Assembly (NCBI RefSeq): GCF_900095175.1
Contig: NZ_LT606946.1
Span: 970,058-1,034,057 of the forward strand
Reading direction: 5' to 3'
Length of the DNA: 64,000 nt
Origin: Polynucleobacter necessarius
GTDB lineage: Bacteria > Pseudomonadota > Gammaproteobacteria > Burkholderiales > Burkholderiaceae
Shown: positions 49,732 to 59,729 of the stretch, piece after piece
How the letters are laid out: each line of letters starts with the position of its first letter
How positions within the stretch are numbered: the first letter of the stretch is position 1
Translations under genes and position numbers: made by a program
The notes under the pieces: generated by a model
Seen by the model: only the letters and a program-made list of their open reading frames with translations
Told to the model about the DNA's origin: nothing
The model's database searches: none

Positions 49732-51057
49732 CTATTCGGTGGCGCCAACTATGGCATCAATTACCGCCTCCACCACACTATCTAGGGCTACCGCCTTCTG
49801 GTCGCCAGTACCCCGTAAATCCTTAAGCTGAGCCTCATTCTTAGCCAGCTCATCTGGCCCAATAATGACAGCATAGGCCGCCCCGCTGGCATCCGCTTTC
49901 TTCATTTGGGACTTAAAGCTGGCGGTTTGACCATCTGGAGAAAAGAGGATGACGTCGATACCGGCATTGCGCAGGCGTTCAGCAATAATCATGGCCGATG
50001 TGAGGGTCTCACCTCCTTGGTGAATCACAAAGACATCGCATTGAGCCTGAGGCTCTGGCAAGGAATCAGACACCTTCATGAGCTCTAGGACGCGCTCCAT
50101 CCCCATTGCCCAACCACAGGCCGGGGTAGCTTTACCACCCATGCGCTCAATTAAAGGATCATAACGACCACCGCCAGCAATCGTGCCCTGCGCACCCAAC
50201 TCTTCGGTGATCCACTCAAAAACAGTCAGGTTGTAGTAATCCAATCCACGAACTAGGCGCGGATTGATCTTGCAAGGAATGTTATTTGCCTTGAGTAAAG
50301 CCTGAACCGCCTCGAAATGCTTCAGCGACTCTTCACCCAAGAAATCCAATAATTTCGGAGCACCCTCAATCAAATCTTGCATTGCTGGATTCTTGGAATC
50401 CAAGATGCGTAAGGGATTAGTCAATAAGCGACGCTGCGAATCTTCATCAAGCTGTTCTTTGTTTTTTTCAAAGTGCCTTACCAAAGCAGCACGATGCTCA
50501 GCACGCTCAGGGGCTTGCCCTAAAGAATTGATTTCTAGACGAACGCCCTTCAATCCAAGCTCGTCCCACAGACGTTGACCCATCAAAATAATTTCTGCAT
50601 CAATATCCGGTCCGGCAAAACCCATCGCCTCAATACCAAATTGATGAAACTGGCGATAGCGACCACGTTGTGGACGCTCATGACGGAACATCGGTCCTGT
50701 ATACCAAAGACGCTTTGGTCCTTCGTACAGCAAATTGTTTTCAACTACAGAACGAACTACAGCGGCAGTGCCTTCAGGTCGTAATGTGAGCTGCTCACCA
50801 TTGAGGCGATCCTCAAAGGAATACATTTCTTTTTCAACAATATCGGTTACCTCACCAATGCCACGCTGAAACACTGCAGTTGCCTCCACAATCGGAGTGC
50901 GCAAGAACTCATAGCCATAGGCGCGAGTGAGATCACGCAAAACATGCTCAAGATGCGTCCACTGCGCAGCATCGGCTGGCAAGAGATCATTCATACCGCG
51001 AACGCCATTAATTTTTTGGATCTTTTGAGCTTTAGAGGAGTTGATCTGGTCTGTCAT
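49732..51057 (-). CDS. hisS: Histidyl-tRNA synthetase
   Basis: Class II aminoacyl-tRNA synthetase. 441 aa: motif 1 region ([20 protein letters not shown]), motif 2 ([19 protein letters not shown]), HisA motif [23 protein letters not shown], motif 3 [10 protein letters not shown], and a C-terminal anticodon-binding domain ([20 protein letters not shown]). Essential gene, no defects seen. It is 63 nt downstream of ispG. Confidence 0.97.
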   Translation of the reverse strand: MTDQINSSKAQKIQKINGVRGMNDLLPADAAQWTHLEHVLRDLTRAYGYEFLRTPIVEATAVFQRGIGEVTDIVEKEMYSFEDRLNGEQLTLRPEGTAAVVRSVVENNLLYEGPKRLWYTGPMFRHERPQRGRYRQFHQFGIEAMGFAGPDIDAEIILMGQRLWDELGLKGVRLEINSLGQAPERAEHRAALVRHFEKNKEQLDEDSQRRLLTNPLRILDSKNPAMQDLIEGAPKLLDFLGEESLKHFEAVQALLKANNIPCKINPRLVRGLDYYNLTVFEWITEELGAQGTIAGGGRYDPLIERMGGKATPACGWAMGMERVLELMKVSDSLPEPQAQCDVFVIHQGGETLTSAMIIAERLRNAGIDVILFSPDGQTASFKSQMKKADASGAAYAVIIGPDELAKNEAQLKDLRGTGDQKAVALDSVVEAVIDAIVGATE

Positions 51058-51120
51058 GTTGTACGTTTGCTTTGTAGTTCTTTTATTGTTCTTGTTTTTT
51101 ATTCTTACTAGGTTTTGCTC

Positions 51121-52389
51121 TTACTTAGGGGCGTAATGTTGATTGACGTATTCATCCACAATCACCTGAAATTCTTGGGCAATGTTATCGCCACGTAGAG
51201 TCTTTACTTTGACGCCATCAACAAAGACGGGCGCAGCAGGCGTCTCTCCAGTTCCAGGTAATGAAATGCCGATATTAGCGTGCTTACTTTCGCCTGGGCC
51301 ATTCACGATACAACCCATAACCGCAACGTTCATTGCCTCAACACCAGGATGGGTTTTTTTCCAGACTGGCATTTGCTGGCGCAGATAGGATTGAATGTTG
51401 GCAGCTAACTCTTGGAAGGTGGTGCTAGTTGTTCTTCCGCAACCAGGACATGCAATCACCATCGGCGTGAAATTACGCAATCCCATGGTTTGCAATATTT
51501 CTTGCGCAACAATAATTTCATTCTCGCGTGGTGCTCCTGGATCAGGAGTGAGTGAGACTCGAATCGTGTCGCCAATACCCTCTTGCAACAAGATTCCCAT
51601 AGCTGCTGTTGAAGACACAATACCTTTGCTTCCCATCCCTGCTTCGGTGAGACCTAAATGCAATGGGTAATCAGAACGACGAGAGAGATCGCGATACACG
51701 GCCACTAAATCTTGCACATTGCTGACCTTGCAAGACAACAAAATTTGATTGGGGTTCATGCCGAACTCTACAGCCTTTTCAGCTGACTGCAATGCCGACT
51801 GAATCAATGCCTCAATCATGACTTCTTGTGCAGTCTTAGGAACTGCCAGTGCAGCATTCGCATCCATGATGCTGGCCAGTAAGTCTTGATCTAAGCTGCC
51901 CCAGTTCACACCAATCCGAATTGGCTTGTCATATTTGCAGGCGGCTTCGATCATTTGCGCAAATTGAGGATCGCGCTTAGCACCCTTACCGACGTTGCCA
52001 GGATTAATGCGGTACTTGGATAAAGCCTTGGCACACTCCGGGTAATCATTCAGCAAGGTGTGGCCGTTGTAATGGAAGTCACCAATCAATGGCACCAAGA
52101 CATCCATCTTATCCAACTGCTCACGAATATAGGGCGCTGCTTCTGCTGCGGCTGGTGTGTCTACCGTGATACGCACCATCTCTGAGCCGGCACGTGCCAA
52201 CTCTTTCACCTGAATTGCAGTAGCGACTGCATCAGCAGTATCGGTATTGGTCATGGATTGGACGCGAACTGGCGCATCGCCACCAACAGTAATGATGTTC
52301 GTTTTCCAGGCAACGGTTGCCTGACGTGTAGCTCTCTTAGGCGATGGGCCTAAGGGTAGCTTTGGAAGATTATTAGATGAATTACTCAT
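51121..52389 (-). CDS. ispG: 4-hydroxy-3-methylbut-2-enyl diphosphate synthase (flavodoxin)
   Basis: [4Fe-4S] enzyme of the MEP isoprenoid pathway. 422 aa: TIM-barrel N-terminal part ([17 protein letters not shown]) and C-terminal Fe-S domain with CPGCGRT and the third Cys in [15 protein letters not shown]. Length matches the proteobacterial type without the plant-type insert. It lies 18 nt downstream of rlmN; the rodZ-like and pilF genes often found between these two in related genomes are absent. Confidence 0.96.
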   Translation of the reverse strand: MSNSSNNLPKLPLGPSPKRATRQATVAWKTNIITVGGDAPVRVQSMTNTDTADAVATAIQVKELARAGSEMVRITVDTPAAAEAAPYIREQLDKMDVLVPLIGDFHYNGHTLLNDYPECAKALSKYRINPGNVGKGAKRDPQFAQMIEAACKYDKPIRIGVNWGSLDQDLLASIMDANAALAVPKTAQEVMIEALIQSALQSAEKAVEFGMNPNQILLSCKVSNVQDLVAVYRDLSRRSDYPLHLGLTEAGMGSKGIVSSTAAMGILLQEGIGDTIRVSLTPDPGAPRENEIIVAQEILQTMGLRNFTPMVIACPGCGRTTSTTFQELAANIQSYLRQQMPVWKKTHPGVEAMNVAVMGCIVNGPGESKHANIGISLPGTGETPAAPVFVDGVKVKTLRGDNIAQEFQVIVDEYVNQHYAPK

Positions 52390-52407
52390 TGGACTTGTTT
52401 GATGTAA

Positions 52408-53646
52408 TCAGTCGTCTAATCTTTTGAGCCACTGTACTGAGTGCTCAGGCTGATACTCTTGCTCATCTTCTTCATCATCAAGACTTTCAACACCATCTTG
52501 ATCGAGATTAATCTGCTTGTCATGCACGGCGCGCTCGCGCACTCTAGTGCGATCAACCACATCACCAGCTAACTGGCCACAAGCTGCAGCAATATCATCT
52601 CCACGGGTTTTTCGAACTGTAGCTACCATGCCTGCATCCAACAAAATGCTGGCGAATGCATGAACACGTTGAGCAGTTGAACGCTTCAATCCAGATTCTG
52701 GGAATGGATTAAATGGAATGAGATTAATCTTGCATTTGATGTTTGCCAATAAGCGCACCAACTCTTTCGCCTGAATATCAGAGTCATTCACACCATCGAG
52801 CATGCAGTATTCAAAGGTTAAGAAATCCCTTGGGGCAAACGGCAAATACCGTTCACAGGCGGCAAGCAATTCTCTTAAAGGATATTTTTGCTTTAGCGGA
52901 ACGAGTTGGTCATGCAGTTTGTCATTCGGTGCATGTAGCGACACTGCCAATGCAACTGGGCAATCTTGCGCTAAGCGATCAATCATCGGCACAACGCCAG
53001 AAGTGGATACGGTCACACGGCGACGCGATAAACCGTAGGCTCTGTCATCAAGCATTAAACGCAAAGCAGTGACAACGTTGTCGTAGTTGAGTAATGGCTC
53101 ACCCATACCCATTAAGACCACATTGGAGATCACGCGACCGGTGTGCTCCCAGCCTGGCGTTGGATATTTCTCAATACGGCGAACGGCATTTGGATCCGTG
53201 CGCAGCAAATGCTCTGCAAACCAGAGTTGACCAATGATTTCACCGGCGGTGAGGTTGCGGGAGAAGCCTTGATGCCCTGTTGAGCAAAAACGGCAATTAA
53301 CCGCACAACCAGCCTGAGATGAAATGCACAAGGTGCCACGATCATCCTCGGGAATAAATACGGACTCCACAGCATTACCAGCACCAACGTCCAGCAACCA
53401 CTTACGGGTGCCATCTGCTGCATGCTCATCTTTAATCACTGGGAGAGAGAGGACTTCTGCTTTATCGAGCAGGGTTGCTCTGAAGCTTTTTGCTAAGTCA
53501 CTCATGTCATTAATGTCAGAAACACCGCGCTGGTGTATCCACTGCATGAGCTGCTTGGCCCTAAAGGGCTTTTCATTCAACCCCGCGACATACGCTGCCA
53601 TTTGGTCAGCGTCAAAATCTAAGAGATTTACGCGCGGGGAGGTCAA
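52408..53646 (-). CDS. rlmN: Dual-specificity 23S rRNA / tRNA adenine C2-methyltransferase RlmN
   Basis: Radical SAM enzyme forming m2A2503 in 23S rRNA and m2A37 in tRNAs. 412 aa; radical SAM cluster Cys in [16 protein letters not shown], downstream GMGEPLLN and the methyl-carrying Cys region [13 protein letters not shown]. The last 40 residues form an unusually acidic tail ([16 protein letters not shown]) beyond the usual end. It is 46 nt downstream of ndk. Confidence 0.95.
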   Translation of the reverse strand: MTSPRVNLLDFDADQMAAYVAGLNEKPFRAKQLMQWIHQRGVSDINDMSDLAKSFRATLLDKAEVLSLPVIKDEHAADGTRKWLLDVGAGNAVESVFIPEDDRGTLCISSQAGCAVNCRFCSTGHQGFSRNLTAGEIIGQLWFAEHLLRTDPNAVRRIEKYPTPGWEHTGRVISNVVLMGMGEPLLNYDNVVTALRLMLDDRAYGLSRRRVTVSTSGVVPMIDRLAQDCPVALAVSLHAPNDKLHDQLVPLKQKYPLRELLAACERYLPFAPRDFLTFEYCMLDGVNDSDIQAKELVRLLANIKCKINLIPFNPFPESGLKRSTAQRVHAFASILLDAGMVATVRKTRGDDIAAACGQLAGDVVDRTRVRERAVHDKQINLDQDGVESLDDEEDEQEYQPEHSVQWLKRLDD

Positions 53647-53692
53647 TGCGCCTACTTATGTATTAAATAGGTTATTCGTTTGCAATCGTGAA

Positions 53693-54118
53693 TTAACGAT
53701 TGAAAACGTTCATGCCAGCGAAAAAGAATGCAACTTCGACAGCAGCAGTTTCAGGAGCATCAGAGCCATGAACAGCGTTTGCATCAATGCTGTCAGCAAA
53801 ATCAGCACGGATAGTGCCTTTGTCGGCCTTCTTAGGATCAGTGGCGCCCATTAGGTCACGGTTCTTAGCAATCGCGCCTTCGCCTTCCAATACCTGAATC
53901 ATGACAGGACCAGAAATCATGAAGCTCACCAAATCTTTAAAGAAAGGACGTGCAGCATGTACAGCATAGAATTGCTCAGCTTCAGCTTGTGACAAATGCG
54001 CCATTCTGGACGCAACAATCTTCAAACCAGCAGATTCGAAACGGTCGTAGATCTTACCGATCACGTTTTTTGCAACAGCATCAGGTTTGATAATAGAAAG
54101 GGTGCGTTCGATAGCCAT
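53693..54118 (-). CDS. ndk: Nucleoside diphosphate kinase
   Basis: Balances NTP pools by ping-pong phosphate transfer. 141 aa; [15 protein letters not shown] start, active-site His in [10 protein letters not shown], terminal [11 protein letters not shown] use ATG 54118; the frame is open 49 codons further upstream but that stretch has no similarity to the family and contains the probable promoter (-10 TATAAT on the minus strand, 54230-54235). Confidence 0.97.
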   Translation of the reverse strand: MAIERTLSIIKPDAVAKNVIGKIYDRFESAGLKIVASRMAHLSQAEAEQFYAVHAARPFFKDLVSFMISGPVMIQVLEGEGAIAKNRDLMGATDPKKADKGTIRADFADSIDANAVHGSDAPETAAVEVAFFFAGMNVFNR

Positions 54119-54411
54119 GTAAAACTCCAATAGTGATTTCAAAGATTTTGCTAAATTACTGCCAATTTGGATCCAGGGAGAAGCCTCTCCCCAATTCCTA
54201 CAAGGCGCCAGGAATTCAGCGACCCCCAAATTATACATCGGCCGACCGTATTTACCCTGATCCAAGCCTTGCTAAGCCCTTGAATTTACAGGGCATAACC
54301 CTTTGATTTGTAGTCTTTTTCATGGGGGGCTTGAAATTACCCCATTTTGTCTATACTTACTGTCAACAGCCCCATGTGGGCTCGTGTATTTACTATTAAA
54401 AAGGAGTTAAT

Positions 54412-55113
54412 ATGAGTGATCTCAACTCTTACGGCTTTGGGCAAACAAGCTCGATCAGCACACCACAGATACGCAACCGCGTTCTGCGCAACACCTACGC
54501 CCTTTTGGCGCTCTCAATGATCCCTACTGTCATTGGCGCATGGCTTGGCGTTGCTTTTGGACTCAACTTTATGGCGAGTAACCCTTTCATGGGTTTCATT
54601 GTCTTTATGGCAATCGCTTTTGGTTTTTTCTGGGCCATTCAAAAAAATAAGGACAGTGGCTTAGGCATTCTGCTGCTGCTAGGCTTCACCTTCTTTATGG
54701 GCATCATGATGTCCGGTCTAGTTGGCTACACACTCAATAGCTACAGCAATGGCGCTACCTTGATCATGCTGGCCTTTGGCGGCACTGCGGCAATTTTTGC
54801 CGTGATGGCCTCCATTGCTACTATGAGCAAGAGCGAGTTCTCGGGAATGGGTAAATGGTTGATGGTAGGCGTACTGCTCTTGATCGTAGCCTCATTAGCC
54901 AATATCTGGCTGCAGTTACCAGCCTTGATGTTGACTGTGATGGTCTTAGCCATCGGAATCTTCTCTGCCTTTATCTTGGTTGATGTTCAGCGCATTATCA
55001 ACGGCGGTGAAACTAACTATGTAATGGCTACTTTAGCTATCTACCTTGACGTATATAACATCTTCACCAACTTGCTCGCACTATTGGGCATTATGGGTGG
55101 CGACAGAGACTAA
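54412..55113 (+). CDS. Bax inhibitor-1 / YccA family membrane protein
   Basis: 233 aa with seven hydrophobic helices (for example YALLALSMIPTVIGAWLGVA and ILLLLGFTFFMGIMMSGLVG), ending with the family motif IYLDVYNIFTNLLALLGIMGG. The E. coli homologue YccA modulates FtsH activity, a link with HflKC in this window (family knowledge plus inference). AAGGAG ribosome site; the upstream region holds a possible -10 TATACT at 54352. Followed by a clear terminator. Confidence 0.93.
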   Translation: MSDLNSYGFGQTSSISTPQIRNRVLRNTYALLALSMIPTVIGAWLGVAFGLNFMASNPFMGFIVFMAIAFGFFWAIQKNKDSGLGILLLLGFTFFMGIMMSGLVGYTLNSYSNGATLIMLAFGGTAAIFAVMASIATMSKSEFSGMGKWLMVGVLLLIVASLANIWLQLPALMLTVMVLAIGIFSAFILVDVQRIINGGETNYVMATLAIYLDVYNIFTNLLALLGIMGGDRD

Positions 55114-55134
55114 GAAATTAGTTTTAAGCTTAAT

Positions 55135-55160
55135 AAAAAGGCACCTGCGGGTGCCTTTTT
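55135..55160. terminator. Bidirectional rho-independent terminator
   Basis: AAAAAGGCACC (55135-55145) pairs with GGTGCCTTTTT (55150-55160) over a TGCG loop: an 11-bp stem usable in both directions between the convergent BI-1 family gene and rlmD. Confidence 0.92.
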
Positions 55161-55204
55161 CTTTGCTTCAATATCTTGATTTGCCGATCTTTTAAATCAT
55201 TGAA

Positions 55205-56647
55205 TTACTGGAGTCTTTCAAACACTGCTATTGACTCTACATGGGAGGTATGGGGGAACATATTAATGGTACCCGCACTCTTGAGAACATAGCCTGCCTG
55301 ATGACAGAGAATATCCGTATCCCTAGCTAAGGTCTTGGGATTACAGGAGACATACACAATGCGTTGCGGCGGTAGATCACTGCCTTGCTCATGGAGTTGA
55401 GCTAAGGCCTGGCAAATCTCCATAGCGCCCTCACGCGGGGGATCCATTAGCCAGTGCTCAGCTTTGCCCCATGAAGCGATTGTTTCCGTGCTCACTCCGA
55501 ATAAATTGCTTTGCATGAAGCTGACTTTATCTGCGAGCTGATTATGCTCAGCGTTAGCTTTAGCCCTAGTTGTGAGACTTTCTAAACCCTCAATACCTAG
55601 AACTTTGCTTGCCCTTCTTGCCAGTGGTAATGTGAAATTACCAATGCCACAGAATAAGTCGAGTACACGATCGCTTGACTTCACTTCCAGCAAGCGAATC
55701 GCCCTACTGACCAAAGCCCGGTTCATCATATGATTCACCTGCGTGAAATCCGCTGGCTTAAATGGCATCTCGATTTCAAACTCAGGCAGACGGTAGCAAA
55801 GCTTGCCTGCTAAAGGATAGAACGGCGCAACCGTTTCTATGTCCTTGGGTTGTAGCCATATCCAGACTTGATGCGCATCCGCAAAATCTCTGAGCAACTG
55901 TTCATCTGCAGGCGTTAGTGGCAGGAGATTCCTGAATACCAATGCCGTGACTGGCTTTAACTTTTTAGGGTCTTCTGAATTGGGATCCTCGGGCTCACCT
56001 ACCGCGATTTCAATTTGTGGCATACGATCGACAATAGAAAGGGCCATTACCAATTTACGCATCTCGGGCAACAAGTCAGAAACATGCTTAGGCAAAATCT
56101 CACAAGCAGTCATGTCAGCAACATAGCCACTCTTACCTTCATGAAATCCAATCAGCACGGTGCCTTTTTTGATAGAGCGATTAACCGCACTTAAGCGCGC
56201 GCGATGACGGTATTCCCAAGCGGGGCCACCCATGGGGCGAAGAATTTCTTCAGGGGCTACTTTAGCTATGTACTTGAGATCATCCTCAAGCACGCGCTGC
56301 TTCATGGCAACCTGCGCCCTAATATCCAAGTGCTGCATCGTGCAACCACCACAAACACCAAAGACTTTGCATTTAGGTTCCGCTCTAAATACAGCTGGCT
56401 TGAGGACATCGAGTACTTTGGCTTTACTAAAGCGGGCTTTGTCACGCGTAATGACATAAGTGACAAGCTCGGTTGGCAATGCCCCCTGAATAAAAATGAC
56501 CTTGCCGCTTTGACCAGAATCTAGCTCAAGCCCAGCCTCTTCTTCACTAGGCGCTAAGCGCGCAATGCCTTGTGCGTCCAGATCAAGGGAGTCAACTCGT
56601 ACCGGCTCAGTCACAACGATGTGGACTGGCTTTTCTCCTCTACGCAT
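55205..56647 (-). CDS. rlmD: 23S rRNA (uracil(1939)-C(5))-methyltransferase RlmD
   Basis: TRAM-domain, Fe-S containing methyltransferase. About 480 aa: TRAM (VTEPVRVDSLDLDAQGIARL), the [4Fe-4S] cysteines in CKVFGVCGGCTMQH, AdoMet motif VLDLFCGIGNFTLPLA, catalytic Cys in YVSCNPKTLARD. Start at ATG 56645-56647 (MRRGEKPVHI); it overlaps the stop of the upstream exonuclease gene by 8 nt. An upstream extension to 56689 lies inside that gene. Confidence 0.95.
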   Translation of the reverse strand: MRRGEKPVHIVVTEPVRVDSLDLDAQGIARLAPSEEEAGLELDSGQSGKVIFIQGALPTELVTYVITRDKARFSKAKVLDVLKPAVFRAEPKCKVFGVCGGCTMQHLDIRAQVAMKQRVLEDDLKYIAKVAPEEILRPMGGPAWEYRHRARLSAVNRSIKKGTVLIGFHEGKSGYVADMTACEILPKHVSDLLPEMRKLVMALSIVDRMPQIEIAVGEPEDPNSEDPKKLKPVTALVFRNLLPLTPADEQLLRDFADAHQVWIWLQPKDIETVAPFYPLAGKLCYRLPEFEIEMPFKPADFTQVNHMMNRALVSRAIRLLEVKSSDRVLDLFCGIGNFTLPLARRASKVLGIEGLESLTTRAKANAEHNQLADKVSFMQSNLFGVSTETIASWGKAEHWLMDPPREGAMEICQALAQLHEQGSDLPPQRIVYVSCNPKTLARDTDILCHQAGYVLKSAGTINMFPHTSHVESIAVFERLQ

Positions 56648-57458
56648 CGGGGGCGAAATCCAAGAGATATTCTTGCCACTGCTCACCATGTGGCTCTTTT
56701 GACTCTTTCTCTAAATAGGCTTTAACGAAAGTGATTTCTTCTTTGTACTCTTCTAATGAGAAGCCGCCACGCATCAACTGAAAGCGGCAGTACATCAGAT
56801 AGGTATTCACTACATCGGTTTCACAATAGCGACGAATCTCGTCAATCCTGCCTTCTTGATAGGCCGGCCATACTTGACTACCATCCACTCCCATCTTGCC
56901 TGGGAAACCACAGAGTTTTGCCAGGCCATCCAAAGGTGCATTAGCGCGACCATTAAATTTAGCCAGAAGATCCATCAAATCAAGATGACGCATGTGATAA
57001 CGACTGATGTAGTTGTTCCACTTAAATTCACGACTATCGTTTTCTTGCCCCCCCATCTCCCAATAGCGAGGGGCTTGCACATGGTTTGCTAATGCACGGT
57101 AATGGAGCACTGGGAGGTCAAAACCACTGCCATTCCAAGACACTAGCTGAGGGGTGTATTTTTCCACCAACTCAAAGAAGGTTTGAATCAATACCTTTTC
57201 ATCATCCTGCGCTGTGCCTAGTGCGCCGACCTTAATTTGGGGTGAGCCCTCCTTGGTGGTTCTACGGATGACGCAGGAGATCGCGCAGATGCGCTGCAGA
57301 TAAAGGGGTAGAAAGTCACTACCGGTTTTCTCGGCCCGCTCTGCCATTGCTTTAGCTGCAACCTCACTGCCAGATAAGGTATCAGGATAGTCATTGAGGC
57401 GACGCAATCCTGCAACATCAGGAATGGTTTCAATATCGAAGACGAGAACCGTTGCCAT
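56640..57458 (-). CDS. PolB-like 3'-5' exonuclease (DEDDy)
   Basis: 272 aa, standalone exonuclease domain. FDIETIPD (ExoI, Asp/Glu metal ligands near residue 7), SWNGSGFDLPVLHYRAL (ExoII) and RRYCETDVVNTYLMYC (ExoIII with Tyr region). Family members are annotated as predicted 3'-5' exonucleases related to the proofreading domain of PolB; the substrate is untested. It is 31 nt downstream of nlpD and coupled to rlmD. Confidence 0.9.
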   Translation of the reverse strand: MATVLVFDIETIPDVAGLRRLNDYPDTLSGSEVAAKAMAERAEKTGSDFLPLYLQRICAISCVIRRTTKEGSPQIKVGALGTAQDDEKVLIQTFFELVEKYTPQLVSWNGSGFDLPVLHYRALANHVQAPRYWEMGGQENDSREFKWNNYISRYHMRHLDLMDLLAKFNGRANAPLDGLAKLCGFPGKMGVDGSQVWPAYQEGRIDEIRRYCETDVVNTYLMYCRFQLMRGGFSLEEYKEEITFVKAYLEKESKEPHGEQWQEYLLDFAPDA

Positions 57459-57489
57459 ACTTAAATCACTAGCAATTGATCGCGAGCAA

Positions 57490-58260
57490 TTACTGCAAGT
57501 ATGGCGTTGGATCTACTGGCTTGCCATTCATACGTAATTCAAAGTGGAGTTTTACTGAGTTCGTATCGGTATCACCCATCTCGGCAATCTTCTGACCCTT
57601 CTTCACCGTATCACCCTCTTTTACTGAGAGTATCCGGTTATGGGCATAGGCTGTGAGATAAGTATTGTCGTGTTTAATGATGACCAGGTTGCCGTAGCCA
57701 CGCAAGCTATTACCAGCATAGACCACCTTGCCATCGGATGCTGCGGTAATCGGCTCACCTAACTTACCGGCAATATCAATCCCTTTGGTTTTTTCACTGA
57801 ACTCTTCAGTGACTTTACCTTTAGCTGGCCATGACAAACGAATGCCTGGCTCTGCAATGACTTCTTTAGGAGCCCCTTTGGCAGCATCGATCTTTGGTGC
57901 ATCCGCTTTTGGGGCATCACTAGCCGTTTTCGGAATTGGCTTAACAGTCATTCTGCTGTTAGCTGGAGGCTTTACCAAAATTAGGTCGTCCACTTCAATT
58001 AAGTTTGGGTTAGATAAATTATTCCACTGCGCTAAATCACGTGGGGACTGCCCATTATCTAAAGCAATGCGGGCTAAGGTGTCACCACGCTTAACGCGAT
58101 AGTAACCAGGAGGTGCAGGCTCATTACCACCACCACTTCGATCAATGACATTTGCTGGCTTAGTCCTAGGAGTGGTTGAGCAACCGACATTAAATGCCAA
58201 AGAGGCGATTGCCAGAAGTAATAGAAGATATCTAGACATAGGGTTTATTGGGTTTTTCAT
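57490..58260 (-). CDS. nlpD: NlpD-like LysM/M23-domain lipoprotein
   Basis: 256 aa. Lipoprotein signal with lipobox Cys (LAFNVGCS, about residue 27), LysM domain (about 53-97, YYRVKRGDTLARIALDNGQS), an Ala/Pro/Asp/Lys linker, then an M23/LytM domain (TKGIDIAGKLGEPITAASDG ... LHFELRMNGKPVDP). The first metal-binding His expected before GIDIAG is missing, as in E. coli NlpD, so it likely activates amidase (AmiC) instead of cutting peptidoglycan itself. Start overlaps the pcm stop (ATGA). The usual downstream gene rpoS is not here. Confidence 0.92.
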   Translation of the reverse strand: MKNPINPMSRYLLLLLAIASLAFNVGCSTTPRTKPANVIDRSGGGNEPAPPGYYRVKRGDTLARIALDNGQSPRDLAQWNNLSNPNLIEVDDLILVKPPANSRMTVKPIPKTASDAPKADAPKIDAAKGAPKEVIAEPGIRLSWPAKGKVTEEFSEKTKGIDIAGKLGEPITAASDGKVVYAGNSLRGYGNLVIIKHDNTYLTAYAHNRILSVKEGDTVKKGQKIAEMGDTDTNSVKLHFELRMNGKPVDPTPYLQ

Positions 58261-58913
58261 ACTACCCCTGATTGTAAGGGGACAAAAAAGACCTCGTCCA
58301 GAACCGTTCTTTGATAGCGCTGGGAGCTCATCCGCTCAACCATGATCAATTGCTGCTCTTTTTCATTTTTGGCAACTGGGGCCACAAGGCGACCACCAAT
58401 AGCCAATTGGTCCAATAAGGCGTCCGGAATACCTAATCCAGCTGCAGCTAGAATAATTCCATCAAATGGGGCCGCTTGAGGCAAGCCTAGGATCCCGTCC
58501 CTATAAATGAGGCGCAGGTTTTTAATCCGAAATGGGCGCAGCTTCTCTCTGGCCATGTCGTGCAAAGGACGAATGCGCTCAATTGAATAGACTTCATCAG
58601 AAAGCAAACTCAAAACTGCTGCTTGGTATCCGCAACCAGTGCCGACTTCTAATACTTTGCCCAACTGTTGTTTGGGCTTATGTAAAAGCTCAATCATGCG
58701 AGCAACTACCGACGGCTTCGAAATCGTTTGTGAATGACCGATTGGCAAAGCAGTATCTTCATAGGCCTGGGGATGCATGCCTGCATCCATAAATGCATGA
58801 CGAGGAACTGTAGCAATCGCTTCCAAGGTTTTGCCGTGTTTGACCCCAGCAGCGAGGACCTTCGCAGCTAGCGCTTGCCGATGACCAGCATTACGTTCTG
58901 CGGATGACCTCAA
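58257..58913 (-). CDS. pcm: Protein-L-isoaspartate O-methyltransferase
   Basis: Repairs isoaspartyl residues in aged proteins with AdoMet. 218 aa: [30 protein letters not shown] region, motif [19 protein letters not shown]. Start is apparently a TTG whose bases overlap the surE stop (TTGA), again coupled. Part of the conserved surE-pcm-nlpD order. Confidence 0.95.
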   Translation of the reverse strand: MRSSAERNAGHRQALAAKVLAAGVKHGKTLEAIATVPRHAFMDAGMHPQAYEDTALPIGHSQTISKPSVVARMIELLHKPKQQLGKVLEVGTGCGYQAAVLSLLSDEVYSIERIRPLHDMAREKLRPFRIKNLRLIYRDGILGLPQAAPFDGIILAAAGLGIPDALLDQLAIGGRLVAPVAKNEKEQQLIMVERMSSQRYQRTVLDEVFFVPLQSGVV

Positions 58914-59704
58914 CCGCGGGTCCAGCCGTTAGCTCGCATGGCAGCCAAACGGGCATGATGCGTTAAATCCAATTGCATTGGCGTGATCGAGATACAGCCC
59001 TCATCAATTGCATGAAAGTCAGTGCCTTCAGAGCTATCTTTTGCATGTCCAGCAGCACCAATCCAATAAATGTCATCACCACGTGGACTTTTTTGCATAA
59101 CCACTGGTTGAGAATGATGACGATTGCCCAAGCGAGTAACACGCCAGCGATATAAATCAGCATAAGGACGATTTGGGATGTTCACGTTCAGCAAAGTTGC
59201 AGGGCCTTCGCTGTGCGCCATCTTCGACACCAGCATTTGCGCGACGATATCGTGCGCAGCTTTTGCAGCATCTTCAATGCGATTCCAGCCCTTATCGATT
59301 TGTGAAAAAGCAATGCCAGGAACACCAAACATGACGCCTTCAATTGCAGCAGCTACAGTGCCCGAGTACAGAGTATCTTCACCCATGTTCTCGCCTTGAT
59401 TAATTCCAGAAACCACGAGATCTGGTTTTTCATCTAAGAATCCGGTCATCGCGATATGAACACAATCAGTTGGGGTGCCATTAATGAATAAAAAGCCGTC
59501 TCGCTCACCACCGGCTACGCGATGAATCGATAGTGGTCGTGAGAGTGTTAAAGAGTTTGATGCGCCACTATGATTTTGTTCGGGAGCAATCACAGTGACC
59601 CGCCCCAATGGACGAATGGCGTTGACTAGAGCCAAAAGACCAGGAGCAAGATAGCCATCATCATTAGAAATCAGAATGTGTGGCTGTTTTGTGTTTTCAC
59701 TCAT
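58910..59704 (-). CDS. surE: 5'/3'-nucleotidase SurE
   Basis: Metal-dependent phosphatase active on nucleoside monophosphates and short polyphosphate in E. coli. About 264 aa: [12 protein letters not shown] with the metal-binding Asp pair, [22 protein letters not shown] and [25 protein letters not shown] 59704 chosen; a GTG three codons upstream (59713) is possible. It follows the damaged efflux permease on the same strand. Confidence 0.95.
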   Translation of the reverse strand: MSENTKQPHILISNDDGYLAPGLLALVNAIRPLGRVTVIAPEQNHSGASNSLTLSRPLSIHRVAGGERDGFLFINGTPTDCVHIAMTGFLDEKPDLVVSGINQGENMGEDTLYSGTVAAAIEGVMFGVPGIAFSQIDKGWNRIEDAAKAAHDIVAQMLVSKMAHSEGPATLLNVNIPNRPYADLYRWRVTRLGNRHHSQPVVMQKSPRGDDIYWIGAAGHAKDSSEGTDFHAIDEGCISITPMQLDLTHHARLAAMRANGWTRG

Positions 59705-59729
59705 GAATTTCACTGCTTTTTATATAGCC

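Noticed and set aside
54331..54357. Promoter TTGAAA / TATACT for the BI-1 family gene
   Set aside because: The 15-nt spacer is too short for a confident sigma70 promoter; only the -10 is mentioned in the gene entry.
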